From: Phormidesmis priestleyi BC1401 | GTDB taxonomy: Bacteria; Cyanobacteriota; Cyanobacteriia; Leptolyngbyales; Leptolyngbyaceae | Assembly (NCBI RefSeq): GCF_001650195.1 | Contig: NZ_LXYR01000005.1 | Location: forward strand, 1 to 64,000 | DNA: 64,000 bases | Direction of reading: 5' to 3' | Shown: positions 7,854-17,588 of the stretch, in pieces | How the letters are laid out: each line of letters starts with the position of its first letter | How positions within the stretch are numbered: position 1 is the stretch's first letter | The notes under the pieces: generated by a model | Databases searched by the model: none | Told to the model about the DNA's origin: nothing | The model's input: the letters and a program-made list of their open reading frames with translations, nothing else | Made by a program: the position numbers and the translations under genes

Positions 7854-10800
7854 ATGGCAGTTTTACACGGTAGCTGGTTATTTCAGACGCAATCGGCTGG
7901 GTTGCAGGGAGGCTTGCTGATTTGGGGCGAGGCTTGGCGACGGTTAGATTCCTCTAGTGAAGAGGGAGCCGATTCTTTAATTACGACTCATCCGTATAGT
8001 ATGAGTCGCGCTGAGTTGCTGACACATTTAACGGAACTGCAACACGCTAAACGGTTGAGTTTGCCGTTTTTAGAAACGGTGACGATCGCCAAATCCAAAA
8101 GCAAGCGCGGCAAAGCACCAGAGAATTCTGCGGTAGACGAGATTGGACGGTGGCGATCGCAGATTATCGCGTTGCCGTCTGCTGCTTTGGAGTCAGATGA
8201 GACGTTGATTCCGCACCTGTCTGCGGCGGCATCAAGTCAGCCTGTGCTGTTATATCTGTGGCAAGTCGAGGGGCTTTGGCTAAGTCCGATCGAAGCCTTG
8301 CAGTTTTTAAATTCCCTGCCGTTAGGGTCGCTGAATGAAGAGGATTCCTTTTTGGGAGGAGACTTGCGCTTTTGGTCGCACACGGCGCGTTGGAGTTTGG
8401 ATCTGTTGGCTCGATCGAAGTTTCTCCCCGCCTTAAAAGCTCAAGAAGATGTCGCGATCGCGTCTTGGGAAGCCCTGCTCGATAGCTCAACCGATCAAGA
8501 ACGTTTGGGCAACTTCGCGAAGTTAATGCCGTCTGTCTGCCGCACCTATCAACAGGAAAGTTTGGAAGATTGTTTAGCGATCGAGCTTCCCCCCGAACCG
8601 CAAGCGCTTCTCTCTAGTTTTCTCAATCAAGTCGTCGATGCTCAAATTAGAATCACGGTTGACCAGCATCCTATTCCCACCAAGCTGTCTCGTGAAGCGG
8701 TGGCGAGAGGAGGAGTTTTGATCGAGTCCCCATTACGAGAATGGCTGCAATCGTTGGGGCAATCATCTCAAGTCCATGCGGACGGACTGGATCGATTAGA
8801 ATCCGCCCTGACAGATTGGAAAGCGCCCCTACGCAATGATCAAACCGCTCAGTTTCGGGCGTGTTTGCGACTTCAGCCGCCGCTTAGTCATCAAAAAAAC
8901 TGGACGTTAGAGTATTTGCTGCAAGCGATCGACAATGCTGAATTCCTCGTCAGCGCGTCTGTGATTTGGCAAAATCCGGTCGATCGATTGGTCTATCAAG
9001 GACGCACGATCGACCATCCTCAAGAGACGCTGCTGATGGGGTTGGGACTCGCTTCTCGCTTATACAGTTTGATGGAGCCGAGTTTGCAAGAAGCCCGTCC
9101 GCAGTCGTGTCAACTGACTCCGGTGCAGGCGTATGAGTTGATCATGAATGGCTCATGGCGGTTGCAGGACAGTGGGTTAGACGTGATTTTGCCGCCTAGT
9201 TTGGCAAACCGGGGTGGATGGGCAAATCGATTGGGATTGAAGATTCAAGCGTCCACGCTGACCAAGCAGAAAAAAGGACAGTTAGGGCTGCAAAGTCTGC
9301 TCAACTTTCGGTGGGAACTCGCGATCGGAGGGCACAGCATTCCTAAAGCCGAGTTCGATCGTTTGGTAGCGTTGAATGCGCCCTTAGTGGAGATTAACGG
9401 TGAATGGGTAGAGCTACGATCGCAGGATATCAAAGCCGCCCAAGCGTTTTTTGCGGCTCGAAAAGATCAGACTACCCTGTCTTTAGAAGATGCTTTGCGG
9501 ATTAGCACCGGGGATACGCAGTCGATCGAGAAGCTTCCAGTCGTCAGTTTTGAAGCATCGGGTGCCCTGCAAGAATTGGTAACAACCCTTACCGGAAATC
9601 AATCCCTCGAAGAAATCGAGACTCCTAAAGACTTTCACGGCGAACTGAGACCTTATCAATCTCGCGGCGTTGCCTGGTTAGCCTTTTTGGAGCGATGGAG
9701 TTTAGGCGCGTGTCTCGCCGACGATATGGGACTGGGAAAAACGGTGCAGTTCATTGCCTTCATGCTGCATTTGCGAGAGCAGGGAACTTTAGAGCAACCG
9801 ATTCTCTTAGTCTGTCCCACATCGGTTTTGGGCAACTGGGAGCGCGAGGTGAAAAAGTTCGCTCCCGTTCTCAAAGTTTTGGTGCATCACGGTGATAAAC
9901 GTCCTCAAGGGTCGGCGTTTGCCAAAGCGGTGCGAGACTGCAATCTGGTCGTGACGAGCTACGCGCTAATTCAGCGAGATGTCAAAACGTTGACCGCCGT
10001 TTCTTGGCAAGGAGTCGTTTTAGATGAAGCGCAAAACATCAAAAACCCAGATGCCAAACAATCTCAGGCAGTGCGGCAACTCGACGCGCAGTTTCGCATC
10101 GCTTTGACCGGAACGCCCGTCGAGAATCGCTTGTCGGAACTCTGGTCGATTTTAGACTTTTTGAATCCGGGCTATTTAGGTCCGCGTAATTTCTTTCAGC
10201 GTCGGTTTGCGATTCCGATCGAGCGTTATGGCGACACAACCTCGCTGCAAACCCTGCGATCGCTGGCGCAACCGTTTATCTTGCGACGACTGAAGAGCGA
10301 TCGAGACATCATTCAAGACTTGCCCGAAAAACAAGAGATGACGGTTTTCTGTGGACTGTCTGCCGAACAAGCCGCGCTCTATCAGCAAATTGTAGACAAA
10401 TCTCTGGCGGATATCGATGCCGCAGAAGGCATTCAGCGTCGGGGCATCATTTTGGCACTGCTGACCAAACTCAAGCAACTCTGCGATCATCCGACGCTGA
10501 TCAAAGAAGACAAAACTTCTGATGTGTCGTTTGAAAGTCGATCGGGCAAACTTCAGCGCTTAGAAGAGATGCTAGAGGAGGCAGTCGCGGAGGGCGATCG
10601 GGCACTAATTTTCACCCAGTTTGCGGAGTGGGGCAAGTTGCTCAAAGCCCATCTCGAACAGCGATTGGGACGCGAGACGCTATTTCTCTATGGCGGCACC
10701 TCTAAAAAGCAGCGTGAAGAAATGATTGATCGCTTCCAGCAAGATCCGCAAGGTCCGCGCATTTTTATCCTGTCGCTCAAAGCGGGCGGAGTCGGACTGA

Positions 10801-11087
10801 ATTTGACTCGTGCCAATCATGTGTTTCACTTCGATCGCTGGTGGAACCCGGCAGTCGAAAACCAAGCCACCGATCGGGTGTTTCGCATCGGGCAAACTCG
10901 CAATGTGCAGGTGCATAAGTTTGTCTGCACGGGCACGTTAGAAGAGCGCATTCACGAAATGATTGAAAGCAAAAAAGCCCTAGCCGAGCAAGTGATCGGC
11001 GCAGGTGAAAATTGGCTCACTGAACTTGACACTGACCAATTGCGGAATTTGTTGTTGCTCGATCGGAGTGCTGTAATCGAGGAGTAA
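7854..11087 (+). CDS. SNF2-family DEAD/DEAH-like helicase
   Basis: A 1077-aa SWI2/SNF2 ATPase of the long bacterial type. The N-terminal half (1-580) is the SNF2-associated region of unknown detail. Motif I DDMGLGKT is near residue 625, the DEAQ-type motif II (VLDEAQNIKN) near 725, and LTGTPVENRL follows. The second RecA lobe includes LIFTQFAEWGKLL (about 917), LKAGGVGLNLT and DRVFRIGQ. These enzymes translocate on DNA and remodel protein-DNA complexes; the exact role of the cyanobacterial members is not established. The gene stands alone. The SWIM zinc-finger gene that often accompanies it is not adjacent. Confidence 0.93.
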   Translation: MAVLHGSWLFQTQSAGLQGGLLIWGEAWRRLDSSSEEGADSLITTHPYSMSRAELLTHLTELQHAKRLSLPFLETVTIAKSKSKRGKAPENSAVDEIGRWRSQIIALPSAALESDETLIPHLSAAASSQPVLLYLWQVEGLWLSPIEALQFLNSLPLGSLNEEDSFLGGDLRFWSHTARWSLDLLARSKFLPALKAQEDVAIASWEALLDSSTDQERLGNFAKLMPSVCRTYQQESLEDCLAIELPPEPQALLSSFLNQVVDAQIRITVDQHPIPTKLSREAVARGGVLIESPLREWLQSLGQSSQVHADGLDRLESALTDWKAPLRNDQTAQFRACLRLQPPLSHQKNWTLEYLLQAIDNAEFLVSASVIWQNPVDRLVYQGRTIDHPQETLLMGLGLASRLYSLMEPSLQEARPQSCQLTPVQAYELIMNGSWRLQDSGLDVILPPSLANRGGWANRLGLKIQASTLTKQKKGQLGLQSLLNFRWELAIGGHSIPKAEFDRLVALNAPLVEINGEWVELRSQDIKAAQAFFAARKDQTTLSLEDALRISTGDTQSIEKLPVVSFEASGALQELVTTLTGNQSLEEIETPKDFHGELRPYQSRGVAWLAFLERWSLGACLADDMGLGKTVQFIAFMLHLREQGTLEQPILLVCPTSVLGNWEREVKKFAPVLKVLVHHGDKRPQGSAFAKAVRDCNLVVTSYALIQRDVKTLTAVSWQGVVLDEAQNIKNPDAKQSQAVRQLDAQFRIALTGTPVENRLSELWSILDFLNPGYLGPRNFFQRRFAIPIERYGDTTSLQTLRSLAQPFILRRLKSDRDIIQDLPEKQEMTVFCGLSAEQAALYQQIVDKSLADIDAAEGIQRRGIILALLTKLKQLCDHPTLIKEDKTSDVSFESRSGKLQRLEEMLEEAVAEGDRALIFTQFAEWGKLLKAHLEQRLGRETLFLYGGTSKKQREEMIDRFQQDPQGPRIFILSLKAGGVGLNLTRANHVFHFDRWWNPAVENQATDRVFRIGQTRNVQVHKFVCTGTLEERIHEMIESKKALAEQVIGAGENWLTELDTDQLRNLLLLDRSAVIEE

Positions 11088-11145
11088 GTACATAAAAAGG
11101 GAGTAGATAGGGGAGCGATCGTAGAGCCAAACTTTTACTAAGCAA

Positions 11146-11891
11146 ATGAAGATTCAAGTATTGAGTGACCTTCACATTGAATTCAGACCTTTTGATATTC
11201 CAGATACTGATGCTGATGTCGTCGTATTAGCGGGGGATATCCATCTTGGAATCAAAGGGATTATCTGGGCTATCAAGAACATCCCAAACAAGCCCGTTAT
11301 TTACGTCTTGGGAAACCATGAATATTATGGTCAAACTTATCCAAAACTGATAAAGAAGCTAAAGGAAGCTTCTGCGGGTACAAACGTTCAAGTTTTAGAG
11401 AATGAGTTAACCCAGATTGGCGGCGTAAACTTTTTAGGTTGTACTTTATGGACTGACTTTGAACTTTTTGGAGATCCACGAACTGCAGGTTATCACGCAT
11501 CTCAGCGAATGACAGATTTCAGAAGAATAAGAGTTATGCCAAACTACTCAAAAATGAGATCTGTTGATGCTTCAGTGATTTGTAAAAATCAGTTCGTTGG
11601 TTAAGAGATACTTTGGCTCAATCCGGTTTAGAGCCGCTTGTAATCGTTACCCACCACGCACCGAGCAAAAAATCCATACCGCCGCACTATCAAGAAGATC
11701 TACTGAGTGCAGCCTATGCCTCACATCTTGATGATTTAGTTGTGTCATGTGGATCTGCATTATGGATACATGGGCATTTACATGAACAATTTGATTATAA
11801 GATTGGTTTGACGCGGATAATTTGCAATCCTCGCGGCTATCCAGATGAACCAAACTATTTTTTTAATCCAGAATTAGTAGTGGAAGTTTGA
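11146..11891 (+). pseudogene. Calcineurin-like metallophosphoesterase, frameshifted
   Basis: Two adjacent frames together make one phosphoesterase of about 248 aa. The first (11146-11604) has the metal motifs SDLHIEF, LAGDIHLG and GNHEYYG. The second (read from about 11589, with a first Met at 11613) has VTHHAPS and IHGHLHEQ. The join is at an A-run (11584-11588): after VDASVI the frame hits a stop, while the shifted frame reads KSVRWLRDTLAQS without a gap. One base gained or lost there explains everything. Motifs needed for one active site are split, so the gene is probably inactive unless the indel is a sequencing error. Confidence 0.8.
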
Positions 11892-12062
11892 AAAGACACC
11901 TCAACTAGCTCCTTACTTACCTTTTTGAGCAAGTGAGATAACAACCGCTCTCCGTAAATTTTTATCAGGAAGTTGAGTGCTGCAAACAGTCTAATTTTAA
12001 GCCAGGACGTGTAGCACGATCGGGTTCAGACGATAATAAGACATCGGGTTTGGTTACTGCCC

Positions 12063-12776
12063 ATGACTCAACAAATTCTCAACGATGAAGAAATCGTCAC
12101 CGAGCTTGACATCAGCCATCTGACGATCGAGGACGATACGCCTGTGGACAACTTTCAAAGTGCAAAGCAACAACGTCTCCTGGTAGAGCCACTCTACGCC
12201 TCATGGTCGCCAGGAGTCCCCTTTGTTGCTGACTCGAATATTGGGCTATTCTACGCTCTCAAGCAAGATCCCCTTGTCCCTGATGCCTTTCTCAGTCTGA
12301 ATTTGCAGATGCCCACCGATTGGAGCCAGAAGCAAAACCGCTCCTATTTCGTCTGGGAATTCGGGAAGGTTCCAGAAGTGTGCATCGAGATCGTCTCTAA
12401 CCGCAAAGGCAACGAGTTGGACTCAAAGAAAGATGACTACGCTCAGATTGGGGTTGCCTATTATGTCGTTTTCGATCCCTTGCAGCAACTTCAGCGAGAA
12501 GGCGAGTTAAATGGCAATCTACTGAAGATTTGGGTACTGACAGCAGGGCAGTATGTAGAGATGTCAGAACCCTTCTGGCTGCAAACAGTGAAGCTGGGTT
12601 TAACCCTTTGGAATGGAGAGTTTGAGGGTCAAGAGTCTACTTGGCTGCGGTGGTGCGACGATCGAGAGGGACGAGTCATTCCCACTGGTGCAGAACGGGC
12701 AGACGAAGCAGAACTGAAAGCTCAGAGACTAGCCGAACGACTCCGGGCAATGGGAGTGGACCCAAACGAAATTTAA
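12063..12776 (+). CDS. Uma2/DUF820-family putative endonuclease
   Basis: A 237-aa member of the large cyanobacterial Uma2 (DUF820) family, which has a PD-(D/E)XK nuclease-like fold. The core reads VPDAFLSL, then PEVCIEIVSNRKGNE, then KKDDYAQIGVAYYVVFDP, matching the conserved PD, (I/V)E(I/V)xS and K..Y...GV.YY segments. The C-terminus has a helical ERADEAELKAQRLAERLRAMGVDP tail, common in the longer subfamily. Biological function is unknown. It converges with a second Uma2 gene only 8 bases away. Confidence 0.8.
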   Translation: MTQQILNDEEIVTELDISHLTIEDDTPVDNFQSAKQQRLLVEPLYASWSPGVPFVADSNIGLFYALKQDPLVPDAFLSLNLQMPTDWSQKQNRSYFVWEFGKVPEVCIEIVSNRKGNELDSKKDDYAQIGVAYYVVFDPLQQLQREGELNGNLLKIWVLTAGQYVEMSEPFWLQTVKLGLTLWNGEFEGQESTWLRWCDDREGRVIPTGAERADEAELKAQRLAERLRAMGVDPNEI

Positions 12777-12784
12777 CTTGAGTA

Positions 12785-13381
12785 TCAAACCGCGCTCAAG
12801 CCTTTGCGAAATTCAGTCGCTGCCCCTAACCAACTTGTTTCGCCCATGAGAATGCAGCGAGTGAATAACGCCAGGTCTAATTCTGCTAACTCAAGAAATT
12901 GGCTACGCTCAATCTGCCTATAGCCGCCGTCCCTTAATCGATAAAGCGTCAACAAGCCATCCTGCCAAAACCAAACTTCAGGAACTCTCAAAGCCTGATA
13001 GCGCTTTAACTTTGCCACCGAGCCACTGGTAAAAATCACCTCAATAGACAAATCAGGAATCGGTTTAGCCACTCCAAAACAGTAAGATTCATCAGCTTGG
13101 GCAGAGGCTTCACCGTCCTGCTCCTGCGTGACAGAACCCGTTGGCACGACGTTGATCCCCTTCTCAAAGAAAAACATCTCTGGCAGAAATCCAATGATTT
13201 TCCTAAAAATCTCATGAGCCTGTCCTGGCATCAGTATCTCAACCACTCCGTCATAGAATGCCAAACGCACACCGGGAGAGCCTTCCAAGCCTTTCTGAAT
13301 ATGCTTAAACTGTTCCCAAGTGCGATCGTACTGAGTAAAAACTTGATCAGCGGCTTTCTCTAACATTTGAGTGGTCATCAC
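12785..13381 (-). CDS. Uma2/DUF820-family putative endonuclease
   Basis: A 198-aa Uma2-family protein of a different subfamily from its convergent neighbour. Visible core: RLAFYDGVVEILMPGQAHE, KPIPDLSIEVIFTSG, KLKRYQALRVPEVWFWQDG. Asp and Glu of PDLSIEV and the Lys of KLKRY fit a PD-(D/E)XK-like site. It starts MMTTQML with ATG at 13381 and appears complete. No partner gene identifies its role. Confidence 0.8.
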   Translation of the reverse strand: MMTTQMLEKAADQVFTQYDRTWEQFKHIQKGLEGSPGVRLAFYDGVVEILMPGQAHEIFRKIIGFLPEMFFFEKGINVVPTGSVTQEQDGEASAQADESYCFGVAKPIPDLSIEVIFTSGSVAKLKRYQALRVPEVWFWQDGLLTLYRLRDGGYRQIERSQFLELAELDLALFTRCILMGETSWLGAATEFRKGLSAV

Positions 13382-13409
13382 TAAATAGTCCCAACTCTTA
13401 AATGTTCTC

Positions 13410-13943
13410 TCATCGACGCTCTAACCACTGGCGAATGCGCACCTTAGACGATACATAAATCGGCAGTTGATAATGCTCAACCATCAGCCATGCCACAAAC
13501 GCAAAATGAGTTAAGAACGTCAGCCCCACCCAGACATTCGGCAACCACGCCAACGTGCTGCCCTCCAGCGGTGGCACAATCCGAGACGAGAGAAAAATCA
13601 GCGTCGGCGGCAGCACCACTAAAATTACGCCGACAATCCAAATCACCAGCGTCAGATCGACATCCAGTTGATTTGCCGCTTGCCAGTTGCGACCATTCCA
13701 GCGCCATGTCATCGGCTGAGAGCTATCTTCAACGTGAATCGACTGTTCTTGCAGATTGGCGGTGAAAATATGACGACAAAAATTGCAGGCAAACGCATCC
13801 ATCAGCGTCAACTCGGCAATCTGCCCGTGACGACAGACCGGACAGATGTAAGTCTCATGAAAGTTAAGCGATCGCCGCTCAACCCCCGATCGAGCCGATG
13901 ACTTACCGTTAAGATGCGCTATAGGTTCCGTCATGCCGACCAA
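13410..13943 (-). CDS. Zinc-ribbon membrane protein of unknown function
   Basis: A 177-aa protein with a four-cysteine zinc ribbon (CPVC at 34-37, CNFC at 53-56), a short soluble stretch, then two hydrophobic segments (about 98-118 and 135-155) and a basic C-terminus. It is probably an inner or thylakoid membrane protein with a cytosolic zinc ribbon. I recognise it only as the kind of conserved hypothetical found in cyanobacteria. It lies 28 bases upstream of the Uma2 gene on the same strand. Confidence 0.7.
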   Translation of the reverse strand: MVGMTEPIAHLNGKSSARSGVERRSLNFHETYICPVCRHGQIAELTLMDAFACNFCRHIFTANLQEQSIHVEDSSQPMTWRWNGRNWQAANQLDVDLTLVIWIVGVILVVLPPTLIFLSSRIVPPLEGSTLAWLPNVWVGLTFLTHFAFVAWLMVEHYQLPIYVSSKVRIRQWLERR

Positions 13944-13972
13944 CTCCTAAACTCAGGAAGGGTTTTGAGCAG

Positions 13973-14683
13973 CTATCTAGCACTCGCGATCGCACCACTG
14001 CTGCCCACAGATTTGATGACTTCGACTCCGTTTTCTTGAAGCACGATCGTCGGTTCACCGTTCTTGCTCATGATAATTCGTTTGAGCAAAACTCTGCCAT
14101 TCGCCACTGAGTCACCCGGCTTCACATAGCGAGCCGTTCCTTCTTCGGGTGATTGAATGATCGCCATCGCTTTGCCGCCAATCTGCACCACTCCCGTAAT
14201 CTGCACTGCATCGGCAAGGCTAGTCTGTGAAATAGCGGGAGGCGCGATCGACAAAGGTGTTTGATTAATCGGTAAAAGAGGCAACGCCGCGATCGGAGTC
14301 AATGGTAAAGGAGCCTGAGCGATGGATTGAGGAGTCTGTTGGATGGGAGCCTGTTGAACTGTCTGCCTTACAGGAGCCTGAACCACCTTTTGAGCCGGAA
14401 GTTGAATTGAGGCGGGAAGAAGCGCCGCAAACGGGTCGCGTCGCCCTGTCGTAGAAATTTGTGATAGTCGGGTTTGAGAATTAGTCGTCTGAATCATTCC
14501 CTTTACTGGAATGATCGGCAAAGACGCACTTGACGACGGAATAGTGGGCTTCTCAAAGGTTGGAGCAGATGCTTGAACGGGTGCCGAAGATTGAACGGGA
14601 TTGTTTGCGGATCGATCGCTTCCACAACTCGTTAAAAATAACGCTGCGATTCCCAAACTTGCCATCCATAAAATGTTCTTCAT
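13973..14683 (-). CDS. Putative lipoprotein with PilP-like C-terminal domain
   Basis: A 236-aa secreted lipoprotein: the N-terminus MKNILWMASLGIAALFLTSCG has a lipobox (LTSC) for signal peptidase II. Residues 22-150 are a low-complexity Pro/Gln/Ala/Ser linker. The C-terminus (about 80-95 GRRDPFAALL and 155-230) contains ITGVVQIGGKAMAIIQ, VKPGDSVANGRVLLKRI and a final strand, like the small beta domain of PilP-type pilus assembly lipoproteins. No pilus genes are nearby, so the role is an inference. Confidence 0.65.
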   Translation of the reverse strand: MKNILWMASLGIAALFLTSCGSDRSANNPVQSSAPVQASAPTFEKPTIPSSSASLPIIPVKGMIQTTNSQTRLSQISTTGRRDPFAALLPASIQLPAQKVVQAPVRQTVQQAPIQQTPQSIAQAPLPLTPIAALPLLPINQTPLSIAPPAISQTSLADAVQITGVVQIGGKAMAIIQSPEEGTARYVKPGDSVANGRVLLKRIIMSKNGEPTIVLQENGVEVIKSVGSSGAIASAR

Positions 14684-14828
14684 AGCCCCTCCCCTGCGTA
14701 CATCCGTTCACACTTGCACCAGCATATCGCGGATTGTTCTCAGTGAAAGTTTTTTGTTTGACAAACCGTTTCGAGTGTGCGGCTGAGATAGAGTGAACGG
14801 TCAAGCTTTCCTCTTTTAGAATTGAGAA

Positions 14829-17123
14829 ATGCAACGATCGTTCCAGCCCATAGTCAAAGATCTCGTCTTAGTCGGTGGTGGTCACAGCCACGCGATCGTC
14901 CTGCGAATGTTTGGGATGCACCCACTGCCCGGAGTGCGGTTAACGCTGATTACCGAAGCCTCCGATACGCCCTATTCGGGAATGCTGCCGGGGCATATTG
15001 CCGGATTTTATGACCATGAAGACTGTCATATCAATCTGCGATCGCTCTGTCAATTTGCTCAGGCTCAGATTTTTATTGATACCGCGATCGGACTGGATTT
15101 AGAAAATAATCGCGTGCTGTGTGCAAATCGCCCTCCAGTCGCGTTTGATTGGGTGTCGATCGACATTGGCAGCACTCCCACATTGCCAAAAGGAATCGGA
15201 ATAACAGACCACAATATCGCAGCGAAACCCGTTCAGCATTTGCTGTCGTGGTGGAATCGATTCACCGACGCTCTCAAGCAAAACCCTGAGAAACCAGTCA
15301 CTCTCAGCATTGTGGGAGGCGGAACGGGTGGCGTTGAGTTGGCACTCAATATGCAGCATCGCCTGCACGAAATTTTGCAAAAAGCCGGACAGCCCCCAGA
15401 TCTGCTGACTCTGCATCTCTTTCACACGGGCGCAGATCTGATGTCCAAACACAATCCTTGGGTGCAGCGTTACTTTCATCACCGACTCACCCAACAAGGC
15501 ATTCACTTGCATCTATCTGAACGGGTGCGTGAGGTTCAGATGGGAATGGTGATCACAGAGTCGGGCTTAAAAATTCCCTGTGATGCAACGGTTTGGGTGA
15601 CGCAAGCATCGGCTCCTGACTGGGTGAGCAAAGCTGGATTAACCGTCGATGAACACGGATTTATTCTCGTCAATGATGCCTTGCAGTCGGTGTCTCATCC
15701 TCACGTTTTTGCGGCGGGAGACATTGCCACGATCGTCAACTACGATCGCCCTAAAGCTGGGGTGTTTGCAGTTCGGCAAGGAAAACCTCTGTTCAAAAAT
15801 CTGCAAAGCATCATCCTGGATAAACCTCTTCAGTCCTACCATCCGCAAAAAAACTATCTCAGCTTAATTGGCACCGGAGACCAATCTGCGGTTGCCTCTT
15901 ATGGAGCAATTGGCTGGAAGTCTTCGCTGTTCTGGACGATCAAAGATCGCATCGATCGCGCTTTCATGCAGCGATTTCGAGACCTCCCAACGATGACAGA
16001 AACGAATGCTGTCACCCATCAATCCGAATCGTCATCGACATCCCAAGCGCAACTCATGCGATGTGCAGGATGCGGTGCAAAAGTTGGCGGCAATACTTTG
16101 GAGCGATCGCTCAAACGCATTCGTCAAGATCACCCAAATTTAATTCAATCTCAAGACATTCTCATTGGGTTAGATGCGCCAGACGATGCTGCTGTGGTGC
16201 AAGTTCCGATCGGGCAAGTCTTAGTCCAAACAATCGACTATTTCCCTGCTCTGCTGAATGATCCATTTTTGTTTGGTCAAATCAGTACTCATCACAGCTT
16301 AAGTGATCTATTTGCAATGGGGGCAACGGCTCAGAGTGCCTTAGCGATCGCCACCATTCCCTACGCGACAGAATCCAAACAAGAAGAAACCCTCTATCAG
16401 CTACTCTCTGGTGCTGTCAAAGCTCTTCAGCAAGCAGGTGCCGTTTTAATGGGAGGACACACTGTTGAAGGCGCAGACTTAGCTTTTGGTCTATCGTGTA
16501 ACGGATTTGCCGATCCGACTCGTCTGCTGCGAAAAAGCGGAATGCAGCCCGGACAGGTGCTCATCTTGACGAAAGCGATCGGCACCGGAACCCTTTTTGC
16601 TGCCGAAATGCGACGACAGGCAAATCCTCGCTGGATCGATGGCGCGATCGCGTCAATGCTGATCTCTAATCAGCAAGCCGCCTCTTGTTTTCTGAATCAT
16701 GGCGCAACAGCTTGCACCGATATTACAGGCTTTGGCTTACTCGGACACTTGGCTGAAATGATGCACGCCTCTCAGATGTCAGTTACTCTCGATCTCTCTG
16801 CTGTGCCCATCTTAGAAGGCGCAAGGCAAACGGTTCAACAAGAAATTTTCAGTTCTCTCTATCCTCAAAATCTGCGATCGAGTTCAGCGATCTCTAATCT
16901 CAACGAAGCTAAAGACTATCCCAATTATCCCTTGCTGTTTGACCCACAAACATCGGGCGGACTATTAGCAAGTATCGCTGAAGATAAGGCAGAAGATTGT
17001 TTGGGTGCACTGCGATCGGCGGGATATTTAGAAGCAGCGATCGTCGGTCATGTTCGGTCAAGTTCACTGGACGAGCGCCCTTCTTTATTTCTAAGTCAGA
17101 ACACTTTACGCAACAAAATTTAG
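14829..17123 (+). CDS. selD: Fused NAD(P)H/FAD oxidoreductase and selenide, water dikinase
   Basis: A 764-aa fusion. Residues 1-370 form a pyridine-nucleotide-disulfide-type oxidoreductase like type II NADH dehydrogenases: LVGGGHSHA binds FAD, VGGGTGGVELAL binds NAD(P)H, and AAGDIATI closes the FAD site. Residues 405-764 are SelD, which makes selenophosphate from selenide and ATP; RCAGCGAKVGG holds the catalytic Cys-Lys region and GLDAPDDAAVV the metal/ATP acidic residues. The fusion is known in cyanobacteria; the oxidoreductase may supply reduced selenium, but that is not proven. Selenophosphate probably serves tRNA 2-selenouridine rather than selenocysteine. No mnmH or selA is in the window. 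Confidence 0.93.
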   Translation: MQRSFQPIVKDLVLVGGGHSHAIVLRMFGMHPLPGVRLTLITEASDTPYSGMLPGHIAGFYDHEDCHINLRSLCQFAQAQIFIDTAIGLDLENNRVLCANRPPVAFDWVSIDIGSTPTLPKGIGITDHNIAAKPVQHLLSWWNRFTDALKQNPEKPVTLSIVGGGTGGVELALNMQHRLHEILQKAGQPPDLLTLHLFHTGADLMSKHNPWVQRYFHHRLTQQGIHLHLSERVREVQMGMVITESGLKIPCDATVWVTQASAPDWVSKAGLTVDEHGFILVNDALQSVSHPHVFAAGDIATIVNYDRPKAGVFAVRQGKPLFKNLQSIILDKPLQSYHPQKNYLSLIGTGDQSAVASYGAIGWKSSLFWTIKDRIDRAFMQRFRDLPTMTETNAVTHQSESSSTSQAQLMRCAGCGAKVGGNTLERSLKRIRQDHPNLIQSQDILIGLDAPDDAAVVQVPIGQVLVQTIDYFPALLNDPFLFGQISTHHSLSDLFAMGATAQSALAIATIPYATESKQEETLYQLLSGAVKALQQAGAVLMGGHTVEGADLAFGLSCNGFADPTRLLRKSGMQPGQVLILTKAIGTGTLFAAEMRRQANPRWIDGAIASMLISNQQAASCFLNHGATACTDITGFGLLGHLAEMMHASQMSVTLDLSAVPILEGARQTVQQEIFSSLYPQNLRSSSAISNLNEAKDYPNYPLLFDPQTSGGLLASIAEDKAEDCLGALRSAGYLEAAIVGHVRSSSLDERPSLFLSQNTLRNKI

Positions 17124-17155
17124 AATAGAATTCAAGAACATTTATCTATTAGGTA

Positions 17156-17290
17156 ATGGAAGTTCTACAACTGACAACCACGATCGATGAATCAGGATAT
17201 TTGCATCTCAGTATTCCAACACCAGAAGCGTTGGCGTTTAGCTTAAGAATTATTAAGATCGTGTTCGTGCTGAATGCGATCAATAGATAA
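17156..17290 (+). pseudogene. Short antitoxin-like remnant
   Basis: A 44-codon frame reads MEVLQLTTTIDESGYLHLSIP and then a non-conserved tail. This start resembles small cyanobacterial antitoxins of the DUF2281/AbrB-like kind, whose strand pair is followed by a longer C-terminus. Here the tail overlaps the opposite-strand DUF2442 gene and looks unrelated. It could be a relic or a chance frame. Confidence 0.3.
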
Positions 17291-17530
17291 TGTCACACCA
17301 TTCTTCCAAAGCTCATACTCACTAATATCAATCTCTTCATTCCATACCACTCCATGCCCACCGTGCTCAACCTTAAAGTTTTTAAAGAAAGCAGGTTGCC
17401 GAAGCGGAGAAAACATTGAGATGTCTAAGAGATGACAAATATCGTATCTTTTAACGTCTTGATTGGTAAATTCAATTACTAAAGTCGTGTCATCGATCGC
17501 TTCGACTTTATGAATGCGAGGATATTTCAT
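17243..17530 (-). CDS. DUF2442 domain protein
   Basis: A 95-aa protein with the DUF2442 pattern: VEAIDDTTLVIEFTNQDVKRYD, a middle ISMFSPLRQPAFFKNFKVE, then GHGVVWNEEIDIS and LWKNG. These short proteins often lie next to DUF4160 proteins, as here (58 bases apart, same strand), and the pair is often suspected to be toxin-antitoxin-like. Its molecular function is unknown. Confidence 0.85.
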   Translation of the reverse strand: MKYPRIHKVEAIDDTTLVIEFTNQDVKRYDICHLLDISMFSPLRQPAFFKNFKVEHGGHGVVWNEEIDISEYELWKNGVTLSIDRIQHEHDLNNS

Positions 17531-17588
17531 ACTGCTCTTAGATCTAACATTGCTTTAGAGGGGGTAACTTACGAAACTCCTGGGTATT

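Noticed and set aside
11146-11604. Short phosphoesterase as an intact gene
   Set aside because: It lacks the downstream metal-binding histidines, which are present in the adjacent shifted frame, so it is better read as a broken gene.
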